From positions 7,649,501-7,713,500 of the forward strand of contig JAPVLO010000055.1 in assembly GCA_027257055.1 (NCBI GenBank): a stretch of DNA of 64,000 bases, read 5' to 3'. Source of the DNA: Cephalopachus bancanus. Lineage: Eukaryota; Chordata; Mammalia; Primates; Tarsiidae. The translations under genes and the position numbers were made by a program. Positions within the stretch are counted from its first letter, which is position 1; each line of letters opens with the position of its first letter. Of this stretch, positions 34,275-45,556 are shown in pieces. The notes under the pieces are model-generated. The model saw only the letters and a list, made by a program, of their open reading frames with translations, made no database searches and had not been told where the DNA came from.

Positions 34275-34564
34275 AGCCGGGCTCGGTGGCTCAGCCTGTA
34301 ATCCCGCGCCTTTGGGAGGCTGAGGTGAGTGGATTGCCTGAGCCCGCGGGTTCGAGACCCGCCTGGGCAGCAAGACCTCATCTCTACAATAAATCAAAAA
34401 ATCAGCCAGGTGTGGTAGCGCGTGCCTGTAATCCTGGCTACTTGGAAGGCTAAGGCGGAAGGATTGCCGGAGCCCAGCAGGTCAAGGCTGCGGTGGCCGG
34501 GTGCGGCCACTGCATTCCAGTCTGGGCGACAGAGTGAGACTCCAACTCAAAAAAAAAAAAAAAC
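34275..34564 (+). mobile_element. Alu SINE, young full-length copy
   Basis: Both arms are intact: GCCGGGCTCGGTGGCTCAGC, GAGCCCGCGGGTTCGAGACC, AATAAATCAAAAAATCAGCC, GCGGTGGCCGGGTGCGGCCA, GGGCGACAGAGTGAGACTCC, then a tail of about 17 A. Many CpGs remain and the 14 bp duplication is perfect, so it is recent. A-box (GGTGGCTCAGCCTG) and B-box (GGTTCGAGACC) promoter elements for RNA polymerase III are present in the left arm. Confidence 0.97.
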
Positions 34565-34679
34565 AAGAATAAATCTTATATTTTAAACAAAAACATGTAT
34601 TTTAATGAAAAATATTTTGCAACAAAAGGCTAATGCCATTCTTTAGTAGTTCCTCTATTTACTGGAAAATATCTGTGGA

Positions 34680-36130
34680 TTGCCTGTTATGCCTTCTGCA
34701 GTATTCTTGGGGCTGGACATAGAGTCATAAACACAAGTATGCCCTTGATGTCATTAAACTAAAAGAGTCTATTTGAGAAGACAGATAATAAGCAATAAGA
34801 TAAGATAAAACAGAAACAAAAAGAGAAAACATTGTAGGTATTTTTATAAATTCTGTGAAAGAAACAAAGATATCTAGAAAAAACTTCAGTAAGGATCACT
34901 TATTTTATTTGAGTGTTCAGTGAAAACATCTCTGAAGGGGTGGTATTTCATCTAATATCTAAAGAAGGAGGAGACAGTATGAGTGGGGAATGGAGTGTTC
35001 CAAGATGAAATAAGGAAAGCTATTGGGTGAAAAAGAGCTTGGCTTAATAAAGCCTGATCCATGTGGCTGGGTGAGGAAAGTAAAATGAGCCCTGAGATGT
35101 GTGTGGGTTGTCCTGAATTCCATGCTAAAAATTATGGACTCAGAAGATTATAGAGTCCTACTGAGGATGATACTGACAGATTTTAGCATGATAATCAAAT
35201 GCAGCCTTTCTTTGACTGCTGTGTAGAAGACAAAAGGAGAAGGTAAACACTGAAGGGAAGACATCAGACAATTAGTGGTACTGAGAAGAGGTGAAAATGC
35301 TTTTAAGACAAGGATGGTAGTGATGGAACTAGAAATAAATAACTAGGTGGACTGAAAAATCATTTGATGTTAGAGTCTATTATACCTTGGTGTTCCCAAG
35401 ATTGCATATAAGGGTCAGAGAGTAAAAAAATCACTAAAAAATATTCTCAGGCTTCTGGCTGAAACAAGTGAGTGGTATTGCAATCTTATAATATAAGAAA
35501 TGTGAGAAGAGGGGGATGATTAGATCAGGCTTAAAATCAGGAGAAAATCAAGAGTTTAGATCAGGTTTGAAATGAGGAGAAAATCAAGAGTTCTGTTGTA
35601 GGGGGAAAAAAGTTGAGACACCTGCAAGATACCAAGTGATAATATTAAACATAAAAATCCAGAGTATCCAATATATAAGTAATCAAGAGTATCCTATATA
35701 TAATCCAATATATAAAGTAGAAATATGAGAATATTTACAAACAGGTGGTATGAAAAGTCATGGAAATGAATACAATCACCAAGGAAAAGAATATCCATTA
35801 AAGAGGCACAGGACTTAGGGGGCCAACATATTTAGGACTAGGTTAAAGGAGTAGATGAGTCACAAAAGTAGAAATGGCCAGAGAAATGAAAGAAAACTAA
35901 GATTTGTGTGCTGTCATTAGGGAAGAGTCATGATAATATTCCTATAAGGATGGCATGCTTGATCCTGTCAAAGATTGCAAGATAAGAAATCATCTAAGGG
36001 GAATGATTAGAGAGAGAAAAAAATTAGTTATATAGAAGAAAGTATGGAGAACTAGGGAAATGAAGCCCTTATAAAGATAAGAAAGGACATGATCCAGAGC
36101 TCCTTTAGATGGAAAAAGGAACAACTTCTT
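34680..36130 (+). repeat. Ancient interspersed repeat, second copy
   Basis: Landmarks run in the same order as in the copy split by L1: ATTCTTGGGGCTGGACATAG, GAAGACAGATAATAAGCAAT, GATGAAATAAGGAAAGC, GACAGATTTTAGCATGATAA, ACTGCTGTGTAGAAGACAAA, GATGGTAGTGATGGAACTAG, AAGTTGAGACACCTGCAAGA, GATCCTGTCAAAGATTGCAA. This matches a long mammalian repeat (gctgctgtgtgga, gatgatggtggc, gatgcctgtgagac, caaatgctgc blocks) with no ORF. Possibly an L1M or MaLR internal derivative; name uncertain. Confidence 0.55.
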
Positions 36131-36655
36131 CTCTCACAACAGAAGTAAAGAAAAAGATGAGTCCAAGCTCAGACATGTTCACAGAGTCTGTGATGGGAGG
36201 TGAAGAACACCTGATGGCTTCTGTTCTTCTAATGAAGTGTGAATCAACACCATCTGTCCGAGGCATGTCAGAGTAGAGAGCACAGTGGAGTATGATGGGT
36301 GATGGGTTTGAATTTTTAAAAAGGGTCTAAAATAATTAGTGCAGAGAGTGGAAGAATGAGCTTATTAGAGAAAAAAAAGTAGAATTTACTAGAATTGTTG
36401 AATGAGAAGGTAAATTCTTAATCATAAATTTATAATGACAATATTGTGTTGTTTTGCCTTATTCTTTAAGCATTCTACAGTGGTGTTCATCTTCACAGAT
36501 AAAAGCATGAAGAGAATGTGTTTGGATCTGACTAGGGCTGGTGTTTTGACAAGCAGATGGAAGGAAACTATAACCAGGCAAGACAGATGACAACATTTAT
36601 AAGGGAGAATGTGTTTTAAAAAGATGTAGTAGATTGCCTTTTCTGATCATATAAA
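36131..36655. other. Unassigned non-coding DNA
   Basis: Nothing recognised; may include the decayed end of the ancient repeat. Confidence 0.4.
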
Positions 36656-36657
36656 TT

Positions 36658-36714
36658 AAAGGAAGAAGGGAAGGAGGAAGGGATGGAGAAAGAAAAGAAA
36701 GAAAGAAAGAAGGA

Positions 36715-36770
<56 letters not shown>

Positions 36771-36785
36771 ATGAGAAAAAAGAAA
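36658..36785. repeat. GAAA/GGAA polypurine microsatellite
   Basis: A purine-only run of 87 bases (36685-36771), mostly (GAAA)n, preceded by a GGAAG-rich purine block (36658-36683) interrupted by a single T. The strand asymmetry is extreme, and the tract should be length-variable. The Phe/Leu/Ser-rich minus-strand frame is an artefact of the repeat. Confidence 0.97.
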
Positions 36786-37808
36786 GGGTAGATTGAATTA
36801 TTCTTTCCACCTATTTATGCTGCTTTCCCATAGGAAAAATGTATGTCGCTACCACTCACAAGGCATTTACAGTGCCTCCCATTGAAGATGCATGTATCCT
36901 TGCCCAAATGACATTAAGCTTGTTCCTGTGACTTGCTTTGTCCAATGGCATGTGAGTGGATGTGACATGTCTCAGATCTAAACAAAAGTTTTAAGAGTCA
37001 TTGCGTTTTGTGAGATGTCTCACTTGCTTTCCCACCATTTGGGGAACAGTTGCATTCCTGTTCACACTGTCTTTGATCCTCTAAGCCAGATGATTAAGTT
37101 TCCCTTCATGCAGCATACAGTAGCTGATACGTCAATCTACGGTTGGCCAAAAGCTGTTTGACGTGATAAACCTGAGCCTCCTTATTTGCTTTGGACCTAT
37201 TCTCATTTCAACTTTGTCCTCACTTGCCCAGGCCTTTTGATTCTATTACCACACCCTAACTCAGTCCTTCACACTTAGGGTCAGATGTTGGTATTTGGTA
37301 CCCCTACTCCTTGAACCCTTTGCTCCAATTAATTTCTCATGGCCTTGGATGGGAGTTTTCCTGTGCCTCATCCTCTTCCATCCTGTCCAGTCATTTCTCA
37401 CTGTCTAGTTCCACAAGTTCAGACAAGGGTCAGATTTGAACACTTCCTGTTTGGAGCTTTACTCAAGAGGGCTGGATTATCACTGATTACAAAGGCTGCA
37501 TGCTAGGGTGTGCCTCCTCCTCAATTCAGTTTGGAATAGAATATGATACTGAGGGCCATCAAGGAGGATCATTACACTTTGGAGGAGTTGGGCTCTAAGG
37601 AGATCTGGTGACCAAAAAAGGGACATCTAACTATTATTTCAAGTGATTTCTGCCAAAATAAAAATCAGATTTTTCTTGAAAATCTAGGTGCATTATCTTC
37701 TTAATGCTTTCTTTTGAGCTCCAGAACATTCAGGCTGTACATACAGTTTAGAAATATAATGATGATTTTAAAGTACCTTGAAGCTAAGCTAATTTTCTTA
37801 AGATATGA
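36786..37808. other. Mostly unassigned; possible old LTR-like piece
   Basis: About 36920-37040 (TTGTTCCTGTGACTTGCTTT, GTCCAATGGCATGTGAGTGG, ATGTGACATGTCTCAGAT) resembles an old interspersed family with a ccatgtgacttgctttggccaatgg motif. I cannot name it. The rest has no gene or repeat that I recognise. Confidence 0.4.
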
Positions 37809-38186
37809 AAGGTGCTGTGAACTGAATTGTGTCCTTCCCCAAATTCATGTATCAAAGCCCTAAACCCCAATGTGATGGTGTTTTCAGACAGAGCTTTTGG
37901 AAAATAATTAAGTTTAGATGAGCTCATAAGGGTTGAGCTTTGGTCTGATGGGATTAGTGCACCTTATAGGAAAAAGCACCAGAGAATCCCCCCACCTTGC
38001 TCTTTCTTGTGTGTGCATGCACCAAGGATGTCACAAGAAAGTGGCCACCTGCAAGCCAAGAATCAAACTAGCAGCAACTTGATCTTGAACTTCCCAGACT
38101 CTGGAACTGTGAGAAATAAATTTCTGCTTTTTAAAGTCACCCAGTCTATGGTATTTTGCTATAGTAGCTTAAGAAGACTAACACAA
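37809..38186 (+). mobile_element. MLT1-type LTR (ERVL-MaLR)
   Basis: Textbook order: GTGAACTGAATTGTGTCCTT, CCCCAATGTGATGGTGTTTT, GATGGGATTAGTGCACCTTA, TTGATCTTGAACTTCCCAGA, CTGGAACTGTGAGAAATAAA with the AATAAA signal, CACCCAGTCTATGGTATTTT, and AAGACTAACACA at the end. About 375 bp, complete, solo. Confidence 0.93.
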
Positions 38187-39118
38187 AGGGTAAAAAAAAA
38201 AAAAAGATATGACTTTTATAACAAATCTGACTCATTTCCAATAGTCCTATTTACTGGACTTATGTCAAAAAGGAACCCTTGGTTACTCTTTTTCTTTAGA
38301 ATATTTCTGATTTAGGAAACTCTGTACCTAAGCTCAGTCATATTTTACTGCATTCATTCATCACCTGTCCTTAATGAAAAAGAAATTTAAGTAAGTGAAT
38401 GATAAGACGGATCAAATTATTCTCTAGAGCTCTAGAGGGTGTTTCATGCTCCCTAGATAGTGTATAAATGCCTGAACATTTGTATACAAATTGAGAAAAC
38501 ATGCAAATTAGTAATCTGAGACTGAAAAGACACAGAAATTATCGTGGAAATTGCTTTTAAGAAAAAAAAATTACTGTATCATGTTGGTAGACACAAAAGA
38601 ACTTTGATGAAAGCAGCTGTTAAATTGTTAATTTAACATAAAGATGGAGCTGATGATTCAAAAATGATCAAGTAGGTTGCAGATATTTTACGCTCTGAAT
38701 TGCATAGGCTGTGCACATTCAGCCCCATCCACTGCTATAATTTGGGGTTGCATTCTATCTACATTAGCAGAACTGTTAATAAATCACATGAGCAAGAAAT
38801 GAGGAATTGAAAATCTCCAGGTGTTTGATAATGCCTCAAATATCTTCACCACATGTTCCATAGAAGTCATGTGAGTTCATAAACATGACTTGGTGGTTAT
38901 ACAAGATACCGCTGTGCCTACAGCCTAGTTAACTTGCACAGGACAAATTTAAATATAGGCTAGGATCATTATGATGATTTCTCCTACCTCACCTCAGGAC
39001 TCTCTTAAATCCTTCACATTGAATAAATATCAGTATTGGTCACTAATAGTTCCTTTCTTGAACACTTCTTTTTTCTTACAAAATACAGACTTGTTCTTTT
39101 TTCTCACTCTCTCAAATT
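38187..39118. other. Unassigned non-coding DNA
   Basis: A 13 bp A run at 38193-38205 and ordinary A+T-rich sequence. No gene or named repeat. Confidence 0.45.
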
Positions 39119-39140
39119 CTCTCTCTCTGACACACACACC

Positions 39141-39191
<51 letters not shown>

Positions 39192-39192
39192 T
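39119..39192. repeat. Compound CT/CA/GA microsatellite
   Basis: CTCTCTCTCTGA, then a CACACACA tract, then GAGAGAGA to 39190 with one GAAGAG interruption. It lies 36 bases from the duplication of the following L1. Confidence 0.96.
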
Positions 39193-39237
39193 TTTAGTTG
39201 TGAATTGAATGCTAAAGAAGCTGGTTAGAAATGATAT

Positions 39238-39553
39238 GTTTGGTATGGACTTCACAGCAACTTGGATGGATTTAGAGTCTATCATACTCAGTGATCTATC
39301 ACAGAAACAAAGAACAGAGCATCATAGGTTCTCACTCATAAGTGGATCTTGAACAATTAGCATAATACTATATGAAAGGAATTGGCAGAAGTGAGAAATT
39401 GCCGGGGGGGGGGCAGAATTGACAATTGAGGGAAACTGCCAGGGGAGGGAGGTGGCACACCTCATCAACTCATCAACAAGAGTACCTGTGTAATGAACAT
39501 TTGTATACCTTACCCTAAATTGTATCCCACATTCTTAAAATAAAAAAGAAAGA
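39238..39553 (+). mobile_element. L1 3' UTR fragment, 5'-truncated
   Basis: GCAACTTGGATGGATTTAGA, CAGTGATCTATCACAGAAAC, a G run (39403-39412), TGTATACCTTACCCTAAATT and an A-rich tail. Same family as the L1 at 13471. AAATGATAT is present at 39229-39237 and 39554-39562, a likely 9 bp target duplication. CATCAACT is duplicated in tandem near 39463-39475. Confidence 0.93.
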
Positions 39554-39562
39554 AAATGATAT

Positions 39563-39977
39563 ACTTGTGAAGTTTTTAGATTTGATGGAAAAGTTTTTAT
39601 TCAGAAGACCATTCTTCATGTCATAATTGAGAAAGTACGAACTATAGTTTTGATTAGAATATAAACCTAAGCTTTGGCATCTAGTAGTATCTGCTTGATT
39701 GGATATCAGAAATTATAAAACTTAGAGAACCAATCTTAAAAGCAAGTATGGCTATCTATGAAAAATCTGCAAAACAGGGGATGTGACAACCTTTGAGACT
39801 TAAGTCTGCAATTCTTGGTACCTTTGCCATGGTGTATCATGCATCCTGATATCCTAGGAACTAAACCCTAAAAAGGTGGAGGTGAGTTGATTATTACACA
39901 CGTGTGGTCTGATCTTTGAAAAAATGCCCTTCATTCTAAACCAGCATCATGTGGACGGCAAAATTCTCCTTTTCTGT
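39563..39977. other. Unassigned non-coding DNA
   Basis: No recognised content between the L1 and the Alu. Confidence 0.45.
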
Positions 39978-39992
39978 CTCCAATCAATTTCT

Positions 39993-40302
39993 TTCTTTCT
40001 TTCTTTCTTTCTTTTTTTTTTTTTGAGTTGAAGTCTCACTCTGTCACCCAGACTGGAGTGCAGTGGCACGCTCCTGGCCACCGCAGCCTCGACCTGCTGG
40101 GCTCCGGCGATCCTTCTGCCTCAGCCTTCCAAGTAGCTGGAACTACAGGTGCGTACTATCACACCTGGCTTATTTTTTGATTTTATTGTAGAGATGAGGT
40201 CTCGCCAAGTTGCCCAGGCGGGTCTCAAACCCATGGGCTCAGGCAATCCACTCACCTCAGCCTCCCAAAGTGCAGGATTACAGGCTGAGCCACCGAGCCC
40301 AG
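39993..40302 (-). mobile_element. Alu SINE, antisense, young, with TTTC tail
   Basis: The tail on the plus strand is (TTTC)n then poly(T), meaning the A tail has expanded as GAAA units. Then come GAGTTGAAGTCTCACTCTGT, CCACCGCAGCCTCGACCTGC, TTGATTTTATTGTAGAGATG and CTGAGCCACCGAGCCCAGCT. CTCCAATCAATTTCT is duplicated perfectly at 39978-39992 and 40303-40317 (15 bp). Same young type as the copy at 34275. Confidence 0.96.
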
Positions 40303-40317
40303 CTCCAATCAATTTCT

Positions 40318-40560
40318 AAATAGAAGTAATCCAACCCTGTTCTATAAGTATGTTTCCCAGATGTGTTTTATTTAACAGTTTGCAAAGAATCAAGGGAAAG
40401 GACCACCCTTGATATCTCCCCCAGAATATGAAGACAGCTGCATCAGCACTTCTGACAAGATGATGTGTACAAGTTCTTTCAGGCCAGCAAGGAGATATCA
40501 TTGTGACATAACCACAGGGCTTTCCCTGCTTTTATACAAAGAGAGCAACTGTCAAATGCT
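40318..40560. other. Unassigned non-coding DNA
   Basis: Short spacer between Alu and L1, with nothing recognised. Confidence 0.4.
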
Positions 40561-40563
40561 TGG

Positions 40564-41074
40564 TTTTAAAAATTGACCCAGCAATCCCCTTCTGGGAACT
40601 TAAATCACTCTACAAAAAGATACCTGCCCACACATGTTTATTGCAGCTCTATTCACAATAGCAAAAACATGGAACCAACCATGCTGCTCATTAAAACTGG
40701 ACTGGATAAAAAAAATTGTGGTGCATATGCATAATGGAATATTACACAGTCATAAAGAAAAACAGAATTGTGGACTTCACAGAAAGTTGGATGGATTACT
40801 CAGTGATCTATCACAGAAACAAAGAACTGAGTACAATATATTCTCATTCATAAGCAGATTCTGAACGTTTACCATAATACAATAAGAAATGAATTTGCAG
40901 TAGTAAGACACTTCCAGGGAAGGGGAAGCACATAACATCAATAAGAATACCTGATCTCAAAACAGGTGAAGTGGGGATGAAAGGGAGGCCCCAACTATAC
41001 CTGTATGATGATCACTTATATACCTAAATCTGAATTGCACTCCATATCTTTTTAAAAAATTAAAAAATTTAAAA
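40564..41074 (+). mobile_element. L1 3' end, 5'-truncated
   Basis: AAAATTGACCCAGCAATCCC, GCAAAAACATGGAACCAACC, GTGATCTATCACAGAAACAA and a diverged 3' end (TACCTAAATCTGAATTGCAC) with an A-rich tail. A 20-30 bp insertion of GATCTCAAAACAGGTGAAGT-type bases distinguishes its 3' UTR. No convincing target duplication. Confidence 0.9.
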
Positions 41075-41430
41075 AGGCTTAAAGATTCTCGCTCTCCACA
41101 GATGTTTCCACCAATCTTTTCCCCTTAGAAATAAAAATGCTAAGAGTTATAATAGATTCTGGTAGAGAAAACTATAACCAAAGAATACTCAGAACAACCT
41201 GGAGATGAAAGAGGACTCCTCCTTATCCCACTGAGTTAGTTTTTGGTATAGAACACATTTACATACATTTATAAGTATTCTCAAATGTATCTGATTCAAC
41301 TAGCCATTTTCCTGGTAACATGACATTTATAGAGCAACAAAAGAAGGGCAAACATATTGTGACTACAAGAACATCTCATCAGGCAGAAACATGATTGTGA
41401 AGACGTTACCAGGGGCCCAGGGCTCAGAGG
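41075..41430. other. Unassigned non-coding DNA
   Basis: Nothing recognised. Confidence 0.4.
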
Positions 41431-41436
41431 TAAACT

Positions 41437-41676
41437 TTCTTTTTTTTTGTTTTTTTGAGTTGGAGTCTCACTCTGTCGCCCAGACTGGAGTGCAGTGGCC
41501 GTTCCCGGCCACCGCAGCCTCGACCTGCTGTGCTCCGGCGATCCTTCCGCCTCAGCCTTCCGAGTAGCTAGAACTACAGGCACGCACTACCACGCCCGGC
41601 TGATTTTTGATTTATTGTAGAGATGAGGTCTCGCCAAGTTGCCCGGGCGGGTCTCGAGCCTGCGGACTCAGGCAAA
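41437..41676 (-). mobile_element. Alu SINE, antisense, 5'-truncated
   Basis: Poly(T) interrupted by one G, GAGTTGGAGTCTCACTCTGT, CCACCGCAGCCTCGACCTGC, TTATTGTAGAGATGAGGTCT and CGAGCCTGCGGACTCAGGCA. It stops before the CACTTTGGGAGG region, so about 45 bases of the 5' end are missing. Sequence is close to the young type. Confidence 0.94.
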
Positions 41677-41687
41677 TTCCAGACTTC

Positions 41688-41802
41688 AGCACTTACTCGT
41701 TGTGTAGACTTTTCTTCCTAAGCCTCAGTATCTTCATTTCTATAATTAGGACAATAGTCTTTATATTATAAAGTAGTTGTGAGAATTAGATAAGACAGAT
41801 CA
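41688..41802 (-). repeat. MIR SINE, antisense
   Basis: CAGCACTTACTCGTTGTGTA, GCCTCAGTATCTTCATTTCT, GTAGTTGTGAGAATTAGATA in the order of a reverse-complemented MIR. The Alu at 41437 inserted next to it. Confidence 0.72.
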
Positions 41803-43793
41803 AGAACCTATTTCAAAAAAAGTACTCTCAAAACATTACCTATTTTTATATATAATATGTAACATATAACACATGTAATAAATATAAGCATATTATAATA
41901 TATGTTATACATGTATAATAGATTTAGATGTAAAATATATAAATATGATAAATCAAAAGTGGGTCCTAGGAACCCACTAAACAACAGTGTACCAGTTAGC
42001 ATTGTTGTGAGAGGCTGCATTTGGCACCTGTTAATTTTTTGAGGGGAGGAGATTCTTTCAACCCATTTGCCTATTTCATGATGTGTGATTTACTAGTGCA
42101 CCTGCCCAAGCCATGCTGAATGTTCAGCAGTTTTTGACCACAGGTGGCATGATCCCCCTGCCCTACCATCCCTATTCACGCTATCTTGTCCTGAGCAACT
42201 TTTTTTTTTTTTTTTTCCCAAATGATAAAGTCCTCAGAGGAAAACATTTTACCGATGTGGAAGAGGTAAAACAAACAAACAAAAAAATGACAGAGCCACT
42301 ATAAGGCATCTCGATGGACGAGTTCAAAAATTGTTTTGAGTGGTGGAAAAAAGCATTTCAATAGGTGCATTCCATCAAACAGTATATTTTGAAGGTGAGT
42401 GACATTTAAACATGTAAGAATAAATGCACAATATTTTACAAATAAAATTCTGGGTTTTTTTTTTTTTTAGTTCTCCCCCATTGTACTTATTAATATGGTA
42501 TGTTTCTCTCTCTGTTTCCCAAAAGAAAATCTTTGAAGCTTAGATGAGAATAAAACATTTTGTTTGGGATAGAACGATATAAATGCTGAAGTCAGATTTA
42601 AGAATAAGATTCAACAATTAATAGAATAGAAGAAAGATAAGTATTTTCTATTCTACATTGTTCACTCTGCATTTTCAAAGAATGCCTTTAAAAGGATGTA
42701 ATTAGGGGTAATGAGGTGCAAAATTTCATGTGCAAAAATGATCTTGTTAAGGGCAGTTTAGATACTGCAGCTAAAAAATGAATTTTAACTCTCTATTAAC
42801 TCTATGCCAACATTACATATCCCTGACTTTTCTTTAGATTCAACTCCAGTGGAGTTTTAAGAAAGTCAGGAATTTAAAGACACTGGTATATAAATCTACC
42901 TTTTATCAAAATTAGTTGTTTTTTTGAACTTAAAAGTGGCCAAATCTTACCCCAATCTTGATTAGTACAGTGGCTTTTGTTCAACTCTCATCTATCAGTC
43001 ACCTTCCTACCCATATGTATCATGTTCAGGATCCACAATGCCCATCACAGAAACTCTTACTCTTAGCCTCTGCTATGAAGGTAGTCAATCTTAGTAAATC
43101 TCTGGAGTTGATTCTCTCTATCTGATCTAGCCCTCCATATCAAAGGCAGAATATTCAGGTCAGTGAACTGACTCCCAGGCATTGATGGTCCCAGGATAGT
43201 TTGTCAAAATATATTTTTCAACTCTAATCTCATAGCTCTAGCCAAGGAAAAACGAAATATTCCAGCACTTAAGGTCACAATATGTGGCATGCATAAATTT
43301 TTAAGCATTACAGGGAAACAGGCAGCAAAATACACAATATTATAAATCTGGAAAAGAAGCAAATGTTTCAAAACTATATTTTCAAATTCTCATATTGTTT
43401 GGGCTCTATTATAAAAATCCAATAAAATCTTAGATAATTCTTATTTTGACATTTATTTTAATACACGTTTTATTGAACATTTTCAAGGCGATAGGATATT
43501 TCACGTGCTAGAAAACACTAACAAATACTTTTAGATTTAGACTGTGGAAAAAACCGATGATGAGACTAAAGGATGCTCTAAAGCATAGTGAGTTCTGAAG
43601 CAGACTATCTGGTAGGCATCTAAATGTCAAGGATGCTGCAAGGCAAATCTTTCTGACAGAGGTTCCCAATTTTGTGGGCGGGGGAAGTGTTAGTAAGATT
43701 TAAAAAGAAAAAAAAAGACACGTAAGGACAACTCTAGCAACTCTATTATGCCATTAAAGGCTATCTCAATTTCTAATTCAGGGCGTGCATTTG
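41803..43793. other. Unassigned A+T-rich DNA
   Basis: A TATA-rich dispersed tract (41845-41945) with many TAATA/ATATA words, a T run (42200-42217) and a T run (42454-42468). No gene or named repeat in about 2 kb. Confidence 0.45.
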
Positions 43794-43810
43794 AAAAAAA
43801 TCTAAGTGCT
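43794..43810. repeat. Target-site duplication of the Alu at 43811
   Basis: AAAAAAATCTAAGTGCT, repeated after the Alu tail and ending at 44110. The non-A part TCTAAGTGCT is identical on both sides. Confidence 0.92.
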
Positions 43811-44093
43811 AGCCGGGCTCGGTGGCTCAGCCTGTAATCCTGCGACTTTGGGAGGCTGAGGTGAGTGGATTGCCTGAGCCCGGGGATTCGAGACCCGCCT
43901 GGGCAACAAGACCTCATCTCTACAATAAATCAAAAAATCAGCCGGGCGTGGTAGCTCACGCCTGTAATTCCAGCTACTGGGAAGGCTGAGGCGGAAGGAT
44001 CCCCGGAGTCCAGCAGGTAGAGGCTGCGGTGGCCGGGAGCGGCCACTGCACTCCAGTCTGGGCGACAGAGTGAGACTCCGACTCAAAAAAAAA
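43811..44093 (+). mobile_element. Alu SINE, young full-length copy
   Basis: GCCGGGCTCGGTGGCTCAGC, GAGACCCGCCTGGGCAACAA, AATAAATCAAAAAATCAGCC, GGCCGGGAGCGGCCACTGCA and GGGCGACAGAGTGAGACTCC plus poly(A). Rich in surviving CpGs. It landed at or just inside the left edge of one copy of the duplicated unit described at 44101. Confidence 0.97.
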
Positions 44094-44100
44094 AAAAAAA

Positions 44101-44236
44101 TCTAAGTGCTATCACTGTCTGTTAGAATCTTCCATGGAGAAAAAACCACTCTAGTTGTATCACTTTGTCATATTCAGAGGACAAATCCACCAAGACTCAG
44201 TCAAAAATAAATCAAACATCAAGCATTGCATAACAA
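44101..44236 (+). repeat. Unclassified repeat unit, copy 1
   Basis: From TCTAAG through ATCACTGTCT, TTGTATCACTTTGTCA, GGACAAAT, AGACTCAGTC, AATAAATCAAACA to GCATTGCATAACAAT this is about 80-85% identical by eye to 46131-46268, same orientation. I do not recognise the family. A 99-codon frame (44155-44454) starts inside it and continues past the homology. It has no domain I know. Confidence 0.8.
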
Positions 44237-45368
44237 TGGAGAGATTCATTATGCAGGTGCAGGCTGATTTTGAGTCATACTTTTTGTTCATCAGAGAACC
44301 TATAGAAGGCCAGAGTGAATTATGTGCAAAAATATCAAGAGAAGACAACAAAAAGGTGATAAGAAGTGAGACTGTGAAGAGCACAGTGGAACATTCTGTT
44401 AGAACTTGTTTTAGAAGCTACAGGGAGACAATGAGGAATGCTAAGAGTATATGAATTGCATTGCGTTATCAGTAAAAATAATATCAAATACATTGTAACA
44501 TCCACTCTAGTTTTGGCTCAGAAAGAATAATCAGTAGAGCTATGCCAGTTCTCTCACCTGGAGATCCATGCCTCTGGAGGAAACACAAGGTATCATGGTG
44601 CATGATTGGGGTGAACACAACTTAATCCCTTTTCCTTTTCTTGAAATCCCTTCTCTCTACCAGTTTCAACTGATCACATTATTCATGGGAATACCTAAAT
44701 CCTAGTTTAATTTTTAAAACATATTTGTTAATAATGGAAAATGCTAAGGGTAGAAATGTGATTGTCTCTGTTTAACAATCTGTAAGAGTAAATGTAATGC
44801 TGGAGGAGAGAAGATTATGTCATGTAGGAACTAAGGTAAGAAAAGTGGCATTAACAATATCATTTCAACACTAGGAAGGTCACACTCTCTAATTTTCTCT
44901 GCCAGATCTCCTTTCAGTGCCAGTGCAGTATGAGAATGGGAGGAGGAGATATGTTTCCTCCTGATCTCACCTGCCAGGGTTGTCGGCTTTTCCAGAATTC
45001 AAACAATATTTTGTTTAAAACAAGTTCCTGGAAAGGAAAGACGTTGACACCCAACCCACTGACGTACTCACTGATTGCTGAGCTGTGCCTGGCATGACCA
45101 TTTTTTGAAGATCTACAGCGTTGATGAAGAATGTAAAATGATAATTATTTCATATTCCAAGGAGCTATATTCACTGAAGTGTATGTAGATCTGTGGAAAT
45201 TAAAGTCACACTTCCAGTATGAAAGGGACTGGAACACATCAATATTTGAGACTGAACCTAATAAAGATGCTTTTTTCAAAAGTTTGGTCTCTCCTTACCC
45301 ATACCTTCACTTTTAGCATAGAGAATATAGTGTGAACTTCAGTTAAACAGATCTGGTTTCAAGTAAAA
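44237..45368. other. Unassigned non-coding DNA
   Basis: Beyond copy 1 of the duplicated unit I see no repeat or exon. Confidence 0.45.
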
Positions 45369-45556
45369 CATCTGCTACATTTTGACTGTGTGGCATTTTG
45401 CTAGTCAACCTCTCTGAGGCTCAATTCCCTAAGTGTGAGACAGAGATAACACTTTGTTCAAAAGCGTTGATTTAAGGCCATAATAATGGGTATAAAAACT
45501 TAGCATAGAGTCTGAAACATTTCACATGCTCAATAACTTTTAGTTTCTGCCATTTT
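45369..45556 (-). repeat. MIR SINE, antisense
   Basis: ACTGTGTGGCATTTTGCTAG, TCAACCTCTCTGAGGCTCAA, AAACTTAGCATAGAGTCTGA and CACATGCTCAATAACTTTTA fit the reverse complement of MIR. Confidence 0.75.

Noticed and set aside
34275..34564. Alu as functional tRNA-like or 7SL RNA gene
   Set aside because: The dimeric structure, A tail and target-site duplications identify a retroposed Alu. The tRNA-like boxes are only promoter similarity.
36616..36810. Phe/Leu/Ser-repeat protein
   Set aside because: Purely the translation of the GAAA microsatellite.
39119..39192. CA/GA tandem array as a CRISPR-like structure
   Set aside because: Simple dinucleotide repeat without spacers in a primate genome.
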